NCBI RefSeq assembly: GCF_000384215.1
Contig: NZ_KB913032.1
Coordinates: 3,179,665-3,243,664, forward strand
Reading direction: 5' to 3'
DNA from: Amycolatopsis alba DSM 44262
GTDB taxonomy: Bacteria > Actinomycetota > Actinomycetes > Mycobacteriales > Pseudonocardiaceae
Length of the DNA stretch: 64,000 nucleotides
The notes beneath the pieces were generated by a model. The model was not told the origin of the DNA. It saw only the letters and a list, made by a program, of their open reading frames with translations, and made no database searches. This document shows, in pieces, positions 1 through 8,255 of the stretch (position 1 is its first letter; each line of letters starts with the position of its first letter). A program made the position numbers and the translations under genes.

Positions 1-564
1 GAGATCGTCGAGGTGCGGGACTGGCGGCGTGATCAGCTCTTCGACCGCACCGGGCTGACCTGGGTCCCGCCGAGCCCGAACATGCCGACGCCGGACACCG
101 CGCTCCTCTATCCCGGCACCGGGATGTTCGAGGGCACCGTGTTCTCCGAAGGCCGCGGCACCACCAGGCCGTTCGAGATCATCGGCGCACCGGGCCTCGA
201 TTGGCGCTGGCGCGAGAAGCTCGGCGAGCTACGGCTTCCCGGTGTGAAGTTCCGTGAGGCGTACTTCGTGCCGACGTTCGGCAAGTTCGTCAACGAGCCT
301 TGCGGCGGCGTGCAGGTGACGATCACGGACGCGCGGGCCTTCGACGCCATCCGCACCGCGGTCACCATGTTCGTCACCGCGAAACAGGTGCATCCGGACA
401 AGTTCAAGTGGCGGCCCGACAACTTCCTCGACAAGCTCTCGGGCTCCGACAGGCTGCGCACGATGATCGACAAGGGCGCCGGGGTGGACGAGATCGTCGG
501 GTCCTGGCAGGCCGAGCTGGCCGAGTTCGACCGGAAACGCCGTCGCCATCTTCTTTACCGCTGA
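1..564 (+). CDS. namZ: Exo-beta-N-acetylmuramidase NamZ (DUF1343), C-terminal part, cut by window start
   Basis: Frame 1 is open from the first base to the stop at 564, so the gene begins upstream of the window; about 187 residues are present. The pattern PSPNMPTPDTALLYPGTGMF, then SEGRGTT and FEIIGAPG, is the signature of the DUF1343 family. Characterised members (NamZ) remove MurNAc from the non-reducing ends of peptidoglycan fragments outside the cell. The next gene starts 11 bases downstream and murR/murQ follow, which fits a MurNAc recycling operon. The signal peptide and N-terminal catalytic residues lie outside the window. Confidence 0.9.
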   Translation, partial: EIVEVRDWRRDQLFDRTGLTWVPPSPNMPTPDTALLYPGTGMFEGTVFSEGRGTTRPFEIIGAPGLDWRWREKLGELRLPGVKFREAYFVPTFGKFVNEPCGGVQVTITDARAFDAIRTAVTMFVTAKQVHPDKFKWRPDNFLDKLSGSDRLRTMIDKGAGVDEIVGSWQAELAEFDRKRRRHLLYR

Positions 565-575
565 AGGGAACGACC

Positions 576-2351
576 TTGCATGCTAGGAAGATCCTGATCG
601 CGGCTGTTTCCGTCCTGGTCGCGGCGACCACGCTGTCGACGGCGGGAGCACAGGCGATTCCGGGTACCGGACAACAGGAAGACCGCGCGGCGGGCCGGTT
701 CGACAGGCCGCGCGAAGGTTTCGCGCCCGCCTCCACCGTCCTGCGTGACGGCGCGCCCTCCGACGTCGGCCTCGACCCTGAGCCGATCAAAGCGGCCGAA
801 CGGTTCGTCGAGAGCTGGACGAAGCCGGACGCCACCGGGCATCCGCACTTCTCCGGGGCGGTCGGCCTGCTCGCGCACGACGGTGTGGTCGTCGAGCGTC
901 AGGCCGTCGGCGGCGCCGTCCGCTACGCCGACGCGAACGGTACGGAACTGCCGCCGGAGCAGCAGGTGCCGATGCGCGCGAACACCATCTTCGACATGGC
1001 CTCGATCTCGAAGCTGTTCACCTCCATCGCGGTGATGCAGCTGGCGGAGACGGGCAAGCTGGACATCTCGGCGCCGGTGGTGCGATACCTGCCGGAGTTC
1101 GGGGTGAACGGCAAGGAAGCCGTCACCGTCCAGCAGCTGCTCACCCACGTCTCGGGTTTCGCCGCGACACCGCTCCCGTCGCTGTGGGAGGGCTACCCGG
1201 ACATCCCGTCGCGCCGGAAGGCCGTCCTCGACAGCCCGCTGAAGAACCCGCCGGGCAGTACGTACCTCTACTCCGACATCAACCTGCTGACGCTCGGCTT
1301 CCTGGTCGAGAAGCTGGCCGGAGCACCGCTGGACAAGGTCGTCCAGGATCGCATCGCCGGTCCGCTCGGCCTGGTCGACACCGGGTACAACCCGCCGGTC
1401 TCGAAGCTCGCCAGGGTCGCGGCGACCGAGTACGCCGTGAAGCCACCGCGAGGGCTCGTACGCGGCGAAGTCCACGACGAGAACGCTTGGTCACTGGGCG
1501 GCGTCGCCGGGCACGCGGGCGTGTTCTCCACCGCCACCGACATGGCCGTGCTGGCGCAGACGATCCTCAACGGCGGCGCGTACCGCGGTCACCGGATCCT
1601 GCGCCAGGAGACCGTGCGGGCGATGCTCACGAACTACAACCAGAAGTTCCCCGACAACGCCCACGGGCTCGGTTTCGAGCTCGACCAGCCCTGGTACATG
1701 GGCGCGTTGTCGGCGCCCTCGACGGCCGGGCACACCGGGTTCACCGGGACCTCGCTGGTGATCGACCCGCTGTCGAGGTCGTTCGCGATCCTGCTCACCA
1801 ACCGCGTGCACCCGACGCGGAACTGGGGCTCGATCAACCTCGCCAGGGAGACGTGGGCGAGCTCGCTCGCGAAGGCGATGGCCGTCCGTCCGGTGCACGG
1901 CCGCGACGCGTGGTTCAGCGGTGTCGGGGACGTCTCCACGGCCACGCTCACGACGCCGCCGTTACAGAGCCGTGGTGGTCCGCTGAAGGTCTCCTTCGAC
2001 ACCTTCGTGGACACCGAAGGCCCCTCTGATTCGCTCTTCCTGGAAATAAGTACCGACGCCGGCGCCACCTGGAAAACGATTACTCTGCGTGCAAGCGGAC
2101 CAGGCGCACCTGTTGGGGACCTGACCGGCCTCGGCGGTCACGGCCACCGGGCTTGGTGGCGGGCCGCCGCCGAGGTATCGCAAAGCTCACAAATCACCCT
2201 CCGGTGGCGTTACACGACCGACGCCCGTTACACGGGGCGCGGAATTTCCTTGGACGGTGTGAAAGTCACTGAACGGGGCCGCATACTGCTGGACAGTGAG
2301 CATAATCCCCCTACTTTCGCAGCTACCGGGTGGAAGTTGAGCGCTAGGTAG
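576..2351 (+). CDS. Secreted serine hydrolase of the beta-lactamase/AmiE class with C-terminal beta-sandwich
   Basis: A TTG start at 576 follows a good ribosome site (GAAGGGA) 11 bases after namZ and opens a signal peptide ending near AGAQA; 591 residues. Penicillin-binding-type motifs are in place: S143-I-S-K146, Y232-S-D, and H386-T-G. In B. subtilis the homologue beside namZ (AmiE) cleaves the MurNAc-L-Ala amide, so the likely role is stripping peptides from muropeptides before NamZ acts. From about residue 465 an extra region (EISTDAGATWKTIT, ISLDGVKV) resembles the beta-sandwich appended to M6/immune-inhibitor-type secreted enzymes; I read it as a binding module. An esterase or D-peptidase role is possible. 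Confidence 0.8.
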   Translation: MHARKILIAAVSVLVAATTLSTAGAQAIPGTGQQEDRAAGRFDRPREGFAPASTVLRDGAPSDVGLDPEPIKAAERFVESWTKPDATGHPHFSGAVGLLAHDGVVVERQAVGGAVRYADANGTELPPEQQVPMRANTIFDMASISKLFTSIAVMQLAETGKLDISAPVVRYLPEFGVNGKEAVTVQQLLTHVSGFAATPLPSLWEGYPDIPSRRKAVLDSPLKNPPGSTYLYSDINLLTLGFLVEKLAGAPLDKVVQDRIAGPLGLVDTGYNPPVSKLARVAATEYAVKPPRGLVRGEVHDENAWSLGGVAGHAGVFSTATDMAVLAQTILNGGAYRGHRILRQETVRAMLTNYNQKFPDNAHGLGFELDQPWYMGALSAPSTAGHTGFTGTSLVIDPLSRSFAILLTNRVHPTRNWGSINLARETWASSLAKAMAVRPVHGRDAWFSGVGDVSTATLTTPPLQSRGGPLKVSFDTFVDTEGPSDSLFLEISTDAGATWKTITLRASGPGAPVGDLTGLGGHGHRAWWRAAAEVSQSSQITLRWRYTTDARYTGRGISLDGVKVTERGRILLDSEHNPPTFAATGWKLSAR

Positions 2352-2547
2352 TCAGGCGGTTTCATATCGCTGACCAAACTGCCCCGTTGACCGGGACACA
2401 GCCCCTTGCATCGCGACACTAAGTTGCCAAGTCGTTAGCTCGACCTCGTTAACGGCTGCGACCTGGTTAGCGACTTTCTGGTCAACGATTAATCGCAAAT
2501 CGAATCCGCAGACACGGATAGGTTGCGATCTTCCCGAAGGGTGTGGG
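2352..2547 (+). promoter_or_regulatory. Promoter/operator region of the murR-murQ pair
   Basis: About 200 bases without a gene, lower in GC than the flanks. Several spaced GTTAGC/GTTAAC/GGTTAGC elements occur at about 2434-2475, a possible operator for the RpiR-type regulator downstream. This is an inference from repetition; no binding site is known to me. Confidence 0.35.
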
Positions 2548-2553
2548 TAGCCT
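2548..2553 (+). promoter_or_regulatory. -10 element TAGCCT for leaderless murR transcript
   Basis: TAGCCT lies 8 bases before the ATG at 2562, the spacing expected if transcription starts at or next to the start codon. Confidence 0.4.
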
Positions 2554-2561
2554 TGTCGCAG

Positions 2562-3560
2562 ATGCCAACGGTTAGTAACTTTCCCACGGTGGGCGATACC
2601 GAATCCGTAATCGCGGCCGCACCGTCCGAGGCCGTGCCGGCGCAGCCGACACGGGACGCTGACGCGAGCCCGCTGGTCCGGATTCGCTCCCTCCTGCCTG
2701 GGCTCGCACGGGCCGAGCAGCGCGTCGCGAAGGTCGTCCTCGACGACCCCGCGCAGGTCGCGCGGCGCAGCATCACCGAGGTCGCGCTCGCGGCCAACAC
2801 CAGCGAAACCACCGTCACGCGGTTCTGCAAGGCGGTCGGCGTCGGTGGATATCCGCAGCTCAGGATCGCCCTGGCGGCCGACACCGCCCGGTCCGAGGCG
2901 CGGTCGAGCCGCAACCTCGGTGGCGAGATCGGGCCGGAGGACGACCTGGCCGCGGTCATCGGCAAGGTCAGCTTCGCGGACGCACGTGCCGTGGAGGAGA
3001 CCGCTGACCAGCTTGACGTCCCGTCGCTACAGCGCGTGATCGACATCGTGGCGGGCGCGGGCCGCGTGGACGTCTACGGCGTCGGCGCGAGCGCGTTCGT
3101 GGCCGCGGATCTGCAGCAGAAGCTGCACCGCATCGGGCGGGTCAGCTTCGCCTGGTCGGACACGCACATCATGCTCACCTCGGCCGCCGTGCTGAGCCCC
3201 GGAGACGTCGCGATCGGCATCTCGCACACGGGCGCGACCACGGACACCGTCGAGGCGCTGCGTGTGGCCCGTGAACACGGCGCGATCACCGTCGCCGTGA
3301 CGAACTTCCCGCGTTCGCCGATCACCGAGGTCGCCGACCACGTGCTGACCACGGCCGCGCGGGAGACGACGTTCCGTTCCGGTGCGACCGCCAGTCGCAT
3401 CGCGCAGCTGACCGTCATCGACTGCCTGTTCATCGGTGTCGCGCAGCGGCACATGGACGCGTCGGTCAACGCACTCGACGCGACCAGGGACGCGGTTGGC
3501 TCGCACCGGCTGGGCGTACGGCCCGACGGCAGGCGGCGGCCGCGGGAAACCGGCAAATGA
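2562..3560 (+). CDS. murR: RpiR/MurR-family transcriptional regulator
   Basis: 332 residues with an N-terminal helix-turn-helix of RpiR type (about residues 35-90; ANTSETTVTRFCKAVG is the recognition region) and a C-terminal SIS sugar-isomerase fold (about 125-260; VYGVGASAFVAADL, SHTGATTDTV). RpiR regulators of this kind bind phosphorylated sugars; next to murQ the expected effector is MurNAc-6-phosphate and the expected targets are this cluster. The ATG at 2562 is chosen because of the -10 element 8 bases upstream; TTG 2523 or 2553 and GTG 2541 are in-frame alternatives. The stop overlaps the murQ start by 4 bases. Confidence 0.8.
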   Translation: MPTVSNFPTVGDTESVIAAAPSEAVPAQPTRDADASPLVRIRSLLPGLARAEQRVAKVVLDDPAQVARRSITEVALAANTSETTVTRFCKAVGVGGYPQLRIALAADTARSEARSSRNLGGEIGPEDDLAAVIGKVSFADARAVEETADQLDVPSLQRVIDIVAGAGRVDVYGVGASAFVAADLQQKLHRIGRVSFAWSDTHIMLTSAAVLSPGDVAIGISHTGATTDTVEALRVAREHGAITVAVTNFPRSPITEVADHVLTTAARETTFRSGATASRIAQLTVIDCLFIGVAQRHMDASVNALDATRDAVGSHRLGVRPDGRRRPRETGK

Positions 3561-4507
3561 GCGAAAAAGTGAGGCGCATGATGACCGTCCCACGCCAGGT
3601 GGTGCACGTCGATTCGCCAACCGAACAGCGCAATCCACGGACGACCGACATCGACCTGATGTCGACCATGGGCATCCTCGGCGCGATCAACGCCGAGGAC
3701 CGCCGGGTCCCCGAAGCCGTCGCCGCGGTCCTGCCGCAGGTGGCGCGGGCGGTCGACTTCGCCGTGGAAGCGCTGCGGTCGGGACACCGCGTGCACTACT
3801 TCGGGGCCGGTACCTCCGGCAGGCTGGCGACGTTGGACGCGGCGGAGCTCGTGCCGACGTTCAACGTGCCCTCCGACTGGTTCATCGCGCATCACGCGGG
3901 CGGCGCGCGCGCTCTGCGCCAAGCCGTCGAAGACGCCGAGGACAACGCGAAGGCAGGCGCCGCCGAGGTGGCCGAGTCCGTCGCGCCCGGCGACTTCGTG
4001 CTCGGGCTGACGGCTTCCGGCCGGACGCCCTACGTGCTCGGCGCGCTGGCGGCGGCCAGCCGTCTCGGTGCCAGGACCGCTTTGGTCTCGGGCAATCCGG
4101 CCGCGGTGACGCCGCCGGGTGTCGATGTCCTCATCGCGGTGGACACCGGCCCCGAGGCGATCGCCGGTTCGACGCGGATGAAGGCGGGCACGGCGCAGAA
4201 GATCATCCTCACCGCGTTTTCCACGGCGACGATGATCAAGCTCGGCCGCACGTACTCGAACCTGATGGTCAGCATGCGCGCGACCAACGCGAAGCTGCGC
4301 GGGCGGACCATCCGGATCCTGCGTGAGGCCACGGGGATGAGCATGGCGGACTGCTCCGACGCGCTCACCGAGGCCGACGGCGACCTCAAGGTGGCGCTGG
4401 TCCATCTGCTGTCCGGCGAGGACGTCGCGAATGCGGCGAAGGCGCTGACGGCCAACGACGGCCACGTACGGAAGGCTCTCGACTCCCTGCGGGTGCGCGC
4501 GAGCTGA
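3557..4507 (+). CDS. murQ: N-acetylmuramic acid 6-phosphate etherase MurQ
   Basis: 316 residues. Converts MurNAc-6-P to GlcNAc-6-P and D-lactate in the cytoplasm, the committed step of MurNAc recycling. Family hallmarks are present: the N-terminal EQRNPRTTDIDLMST, the SIS phosphate loop GAGTSGRLATLDAAE, TASGRTPYV, and GSTRMKAGTAQK near residue 215, followed by a small C-terminal helical domain. ATG 3557 overlaps murR (ATGA); ATG 3581 is an alternative. No MurP-type PTS gene or AnmK is visible here, so the source of MurNAc-6-P lies elsewhere. Confidence 0.95.
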   Translation: MSEKVRRMMTVPRQVVHVDSPTEQRNPRTTDIDLMSTMGILGAINAEDRRVPEAVAAVLPQVARAVDFAVEALRSGHRVHYFGAGTSGRLATLDAAELVPTFNVPSDWFIAHHAGGARALRQAVEDAEDNAKAGAAEVAESVAPGDFVLGLTASGRTPYVLGALAAASRLGARTALVSGNPAAVTPPGVDVLIAVDTGPEAIAGSTRMKAGTAQKIILTAFSTATMIKLGRTYSNLMVSMRATNAKLRGRTIRILREATGMSMADCSDALTEADGDLKVALVHLLSGEDVANAAKALTANDGHVRKALDSLRVRAS

Positions 4508-4546
4508 AAGATCACTTATTGCCCATCACCTGCTCATCTCCCTAGG

Positions 4547-4570
4547 CTCTCGGATATTCGCGACCGAGAG
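4547..4570. promoter_or_regulatory. Inverted repeat CTCTCGG-N10-CCGAGAG upstream of the NiCoT gene
   Basis: Perfect 7-bp arms (4547-4553, 4564-4570) end 11 bases before the permease start and overlap the leader. It could be a metalloregulator operator or a hairpin that controls ribosome access. The match to a known Nur or NikR site was not established. Confidence 0.4.
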
Positions 4571-4581
4571 ACCGGGGGGCC

Positions 4582-5685
4582 ATGAACATCGGCGGACGAC
4601 CCCGTTCATCCCGACGCCTCGCGCTCACGCGACGCGAACGGGTGTCCGTCGCCGGGATGGCCGGATTCATCCTGTTCCTCAATGTCGTGGGCTGGGGGGT
4701 CCTGACGCTTTTCGTGGCGCCGCGCCAGTACGAGCTCGGCGCCACGGGTGTGTTCGGGGTCGGCCTGGGCGTCACGGCCTTCGTGCTCGGGATGCGGCAC
4801 GCGTTCGACGCGGACCACATCGCCGCGATCGACAACACCACCCGCAAGCTGATGGCCGACGGGCAACGGCCGCTTTCGGTCGGGTTCTGGTTCTCCCTCG
4901 GGCATTCGACGATCGTCTTCGTGTTGTGCCTGCTGCTGTCGCTCGGCGTGCGGGCGCTCGCCGGCGCCGTCGAGGACGACACGTCGGCGTTGCACGAAGC
5001 GACCGGGCTGATCGGGACGTCCGTTTCGGCGGTGTTCCTGTACCTCATCGGGATCATGAATCTCGTGGTGCTGGTGGGCATCGTGAAGGTGTTCCGGCGG
5101 ATGCGGCGGGGTGAGTTCGACGAAGCGGCGCTGGAGCGGCAGCTCGACAATCGCGGCTTCATGAACCGCCTGCTCCGCGGCGCCACCAAGGCGGTGCGCA
5201 AGCCTTGGCACATCTACCCGATCGGCGTGCTGTTCGGCCTCGGCTTCGACACCGCGACCGAGATCAGCCTGCTGGTGCTCGCCGGCGGCGCGGCCGCGTT
5301 CTCCCTGCCCTGGTACGCGATCCTGGTGCTGCCGATCCTGTTCGCCGCCGGGATGACGCTGTTCGACACCGCCGACGGCTGCTTCATGAACTACGCGTAC
5401 GGCTGGGCCTTCGCGAAGCCGGTACGGAAGATCTACTACAACTTGACGGTGACGGCGCTTTCCGTCGCGGTCGCGCTGCTCATCGGGACGATCGAGGTGA
5501 TCTCGATCGTCACCGAACGGTTCGGCATCACGAGCGGTCCGCTCGCCGCGATCGGGTCGCTTAGCCTGGACTACGTCGGCTACGCGGTCGTAGCGCTCTT
5601 CGTGCTTACGTGGCTCTTCGCGCTCCTCGTATGGCGCTTCGGGCGTATCGAGGAGCGTTGGTCGGCCCGATTCCCCGCGAAATAG
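4582..5685 (+). CDS. HoxN/NixA-type nickel/cobalt permease (NiCoT)
   Basis: 367 residues, eight or so membrane segments. The NiCoT signature RHAFDADHIAAIDN around residues 72-85 (H-x4-D-H) in the second helix binds the metal; GFDTATEIS and a second motif GMTLFDTADG are also typical. Secondary transport of Ni2+ and/or Co2+ across the inner membrane. ATG with a G-rich ribosome site. The partner enzyme (urease, hydrogenase, Ni-SOD, B12) is not in the window, so nickel cannot be told from cobalt. Confidence 0.92.
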   Translation: MNIGGRPRSSRRLALTRRERVSVAGMAGFILFLNVVGWGVLTLFVAPRQYELGATGVFGVGLGVTAFVLGMRHAFDADHIAAIDNTTRKLMADGQRPLSVGFWFSLGHSTIVFVLCLLLSLGVRALAGAVEDDTSALHEATGLIGTSVSAVFLYLIGIMNLVVLVGIVKVFRRMRRGEFDEAALERQLDNRGFMNRLLRGATKAVRKPWHIYPIGVLFGLGFDTATEISLLVLAGGAAAFSLPWYAILVLPILFAAGMTLFDTADGCFMNYAYGWAFAKPVRKIYYNLTVTALSVAVALLIGTIEVISIVTERFGITSGPLAAIGSLSLDYVGYAVVALFVLTWLFALLVWRFGRIEERWSARFPAK

Positions 5686-5702
5686 CCCCTGACCTGCGAA
5701 AA

Positions 5703-5772
5703 GAGAGTAAGGGACCTTTGCTGCCACTTCTCTCAACGTTAAGAGAGGCGATAGCAAAGGTCCCTTGCTCTC
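5703..5772. terminator. Convergent hairpin between the NiCoT and MFS genes
   Basis: Arms 5703-5722 and 5753-5772 pair at 19 of 20 positions; inside is a second stem built on CTCTCAACGTTAAGAG. It lies between two converging genes and probably ends both transcripts. Part of it recurs inside the coding sequence at 30418-30442. Confidence 0.65.
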
Positions 5773-5779
5773 ACTTTGG

Positions 5780-6949
5780 TCAGGCGGGCTGGGGCACTCG
5801 CGTCCGCGAAAGGACCGAAAGCGCGAAGCCCAGCAGAGCGACGAAGGCGGCAACAGGGCCAACCCACCAGACCCCCGCCGACGACAGGACGACGCCACCC
5901 AGCGCGGCACCGAGGGCACCACCGCCGTAGATCGCGGATCCGTTGAGTCCCAGCGCGACCGTCGGCGCGTCAGGCGCCAGCGAGAACAGCCGGTGCTGCT
6001 GCGGCACCATCAGCATCCCGCCGAACACCCCCGAAGCCAGCGCGAGAACCACCGCGCCGGGCAGGCTCAGCACGGCGACGTCCAGCAGCGCCAGCGTCAC
6101 GACCGTGCCGATGAGCGAGAGGGACCGGACACGCGCGGGGCCGAGCGAGTCGGTCGCCCGGCCCGCGAAGGAGTTACCCGCGATCTGCCCGATCCCGAAC
6201 CCGACGAGCAGCCACGAGATCATCGCGCCCGCCGCCACCGGAGCCACGAGCACCGGCAAGTACACGAAGGCCGCGAAGCCCGCGGCGGTGCCGAGAACGC
6301 TGACGCCGAGCACGCGCGCGATCGGCGGCCGCACGACGACGGCGAGCCTGTCGCGCAAGGACACCGTCGGAACCCGAAGGCCCGGCAGCAGTGGCACGAG
6401 CAGCGCCACGACAACCGCGACCGCGCCGATCCCCCACATCACCGCGCGCCAGCCGAACCAGGTGCCCGCCAGCACCCCGATCGGCACGCCGAGCACCATC
6501 GACACGCTCATCCCCAACGAAACCGTGGCCAACGCACGGCCGCGCCGTTCGTCGGACGCCAGCGCGCCGGCGAGCACGTAGGCGTTGGACTGGAACGCGG
6601 CGGCGCCCAGGGCGGCCAGCACGCGAGCGACGGCGACCACGGCGAAGGACTCGCCGATCGCCTGACCGGCCATGCCGATCGTGAACAGCACCATCCCCGC
6701 GCCGAGCACCCAGCGCCGGTCGAGCCGTCCGGTGAAAGCCGCGATGAGCGGCGAAGAGATCGCGTAGGTCACCGCGAAGACCGTGGTCAGCTGGCCCGCG
6801 ACGGCTTCGGAAACGCGCAGGTCGGCGGCGATGGTGGGCAGCAGCCCGTTCAGGACGAACCCGTCGGTGCCGACGGTGAACGTCCCGACGGCGAGTACCA
6901 GCAGAGCCCCCAAGGCGAGCCGATCATTAGATGATCGTCGAATCGTCAT
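5780..6949 (-). CDS. MFS transporter, DHA1 drug/sugar-efflux type
   Basis: 389 residues, about 12 hydrophobic helices. The first half carries TGRLDRRWVLGAGM, the loop 2-3 motif of the major facilitator family. Arabinose-efflux/multidrug-like members of this size export small hydrophobic compounds by proton antiport; the substrate here cannot be read. It is divergent from an ArsR-type regulator, whose likely operators lie at its own start codon, so regulation by that protein is expected. Confidence 0.8.
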   Translation of the reverse strand: MTIRRSSNDRLALGALLVLAVGTFTVGTDGFVLNGLLPTIAADLRVSEAVAGQLTTVFAVTYAISSPLIAAFTGRLDRRWVLGAGMVLFTIGMAGQAIGESFAVVAVARVLAALGAAAFQSNAYVLAGALASDERRGRALATVSLGMSVSMVLGVPIGVLAGTWFGWRAVMWGIGAVAVVVALLVPLLPGLRVPTVSLRDRLAVVVRPPIARVLGVSVLGTAAGFAAFVYLPVLVAPVAAGAMISWLLVGFGIGQIAGNSFAGRATDSLGPARVRSLSLIGTVVTLALLDVAVLSLPGAVVLALASGVFGGMLMVPQQHRLFSLAPDAPTVALGLNGSAIYGGGALGAALGGVVLSSAGVWWVGPVAAFVALLGFALSVLSRTRVPQPA

Positions 6950-6972
6950 GGGAGGTATAGTGGCCGGACTAT
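6921..6972. promoter_or_regulatory. Two inverted repeats between the divergent MFS and ArsR genes
   Basis: CGATCAT-TAG-ATGATCG (6921-6937) is a perfect palindrome just inside the MFS coding start, and ATAGT-N6-ACTAT (6957-6972) lies in the spacer, overlapping a TATAGT -10-like element for the regulator. Positions fit ArsR-type operators that would silence both genes. Confidence 0.5.
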
Positions 6973-7000
6973 TCGATGCCTGTCAAACAGTTGGAGCGAA

Positions 7001-7306
7001 GTGAGCAGCACGCTGCCGCAACCGGCGACCGAGGACATCGAGATCGTGCCGGTCCTCCAGGCGCTCGCGGACCCCGTACGCCTGGAGCTGATCCGCGCCC
7101 TGCGAAGCAACCCTTCGCCGCGAAGCTGCGCCATCACCGAGTACGACGTCGAGATCAGCGCGCCGACGCTCTCCCACCACTGGAAGGTCCTTCGCGAGGC
7201 CGGCCTCACGACGACGTTCGTCGAGGGCCGGACCCGCTGGGTCGAACTACGGATCGAGGACATCCACAAGCGGTTCCCCGGCCTACTGGACGCCGTCCTC
7301 GCCTAG
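7001..7306 (+). CDS. ArsR-family winged-helix regulator
   Basis: 101 residues. The core EISAPTLSHHWKVLREAGL is the DNA-recognition region of ArsR proteins, followed by the beta-wing EGRTRWVELR. No cysteine cluster of the metal-sensing type is seen (one Cys near residue 43), so the ligand is probably not arsenic. GTG start after GGAGCGA. It probably represses itself and the divergent MFS exporter. The 3' end overlaps the convergent esterase by 24 bases. Confidence 0.85.
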   Translation: MSSTLPQPATEDIEIVPVLQALADPVRLELIRALRSNPSPRSCAITEYDVEISAPTLSHHWKVLREAGLTTTFVEGRTRWVELRIEDIHKRFPGLLDAVLA

Positions 7307-8137
7307 CCGCCACTTCGCCGCGAGTTCCGCAGCGGCGCACACGCCGACGTCGAGCAGATACGGCCCCGCCTGCCCGCAACCGGACCCTGGCGCGATCGGC
7401 TGACCGTGTCCCATCCCGGTGACGGCGTGCGTGTCGACGGCGGCGCCGACATCCGTCCACTGCTCGGAAAGCTCACGCAGGTTCATCGGAGCGACCGTGT
7501 AATCCGCGGTGCCGTGCCACACGCTGACCGGCGACCGCGAACCCGTACTCGCGGCCCGAACCTTGTCGCCCCACTGCTTCGGGGTCAGATCCTTGCCGGG
7601 ATTCATGCAGGAGTACGCGTCGATCATCGAGGTCGCGCAGGCGTAGGGCAGTCCCGCCACGACACCACCGCCCGAGAACAGGTCCGGATACGCCGCCAGC
7701 ATCACCGACGTCATCGCGCCGCCCGCCGACAAACCGGTCACGTACGTCCGGCTCCCGGCCGAGAACCGCGCCATCTGCGCGATCGATTCGGCCTCACCGG
7801 ATCCGCGTTTGATGTCGCCCGCCTGGAACCAGTTGAAGCATTTGTTGAAGTTGTTCGCCGAAACCTGTTGCGGCAGAACGAGTTTGAATCGCAACTTGTC
7901 CGCGAGCCCGACCCAGCCGGAGCCACGCGCGTACACGGCGGCGTCCTGAGTGCAGCCGTGCAGCACGACCACCGCCGGACGTCCGGACGGCAGCCCGTCG
8001 GGAACGTATTCGAACATCTGCAAAGCACCGGGATTGCTCCCGAACCCGGTCACCGGGCGGATCGTCGCCGCCTGTGCCGGAGTCGCGAAGAGAAGGGCCA
8101 ATGTCGAAACCACCGCGCCGATGAGGAGTTTTCGCAT
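7283..8137 (-). CDS. Secreted PHB-depolymerase-family esterase
   Basis: 284 residues with signal peptide (cleavage near ATPAQA-A). Alpha/beta hydrolase of the polyhydroxybutyrate depolymerase/feruloyl esterase class: oxyanion region VVLHGCTQDA, nucleophile Ser137 in GLSAGG, acid in HGTADYTV, histidine in GMGHGQP, and the FNKCFNWFQ segment typical of the family. It hydrolyses polyester or aromatic esters outside the cell. A 3-hydroxybutyrate dehydrogenase operon lies 5 kb away, which favours a polyester role, but substrate cannot be fixed. A GTG one codon upstream (8140) is an alternative start. Confidence 0.8.
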   Translation of the reverse strand: MRKLLIGAVVSTLALLFATPAQAATIRPVTGFGSNPGALQMFEYVPDGLPSGRPAVVVLHGCTQDAAVYARGSGWVGLADKLRFKLVLPQQVSANNFNKCFNWFQAGDIKRGSGEAESIAQMARFSAGSRTYVTGLSAGGAMTSVMLAAYPDLFSGGGVVAGLPYACATSMIDAYSCMNPGKDLTPKQWGDKVRAASTGSRSPVSVWHGTADYTVAPMNLRELSEQWTDVGAAVDTHAVTGMGHGQPIAPGSGCGQAGPYLLDVGVCAAAELAAKWRLGEDGVQ

Positions 8138-8255
8138 CACCTCAGGCTAAAACCGCAGAAGCCCGGTTCCCACGTGGACGACCACCACAGCGGCGGCCCG
8201 TTTTGTGTGGTCACGCCGGGTACCGGCACACGCGAACCGCGCTTACCGTCGGCCG

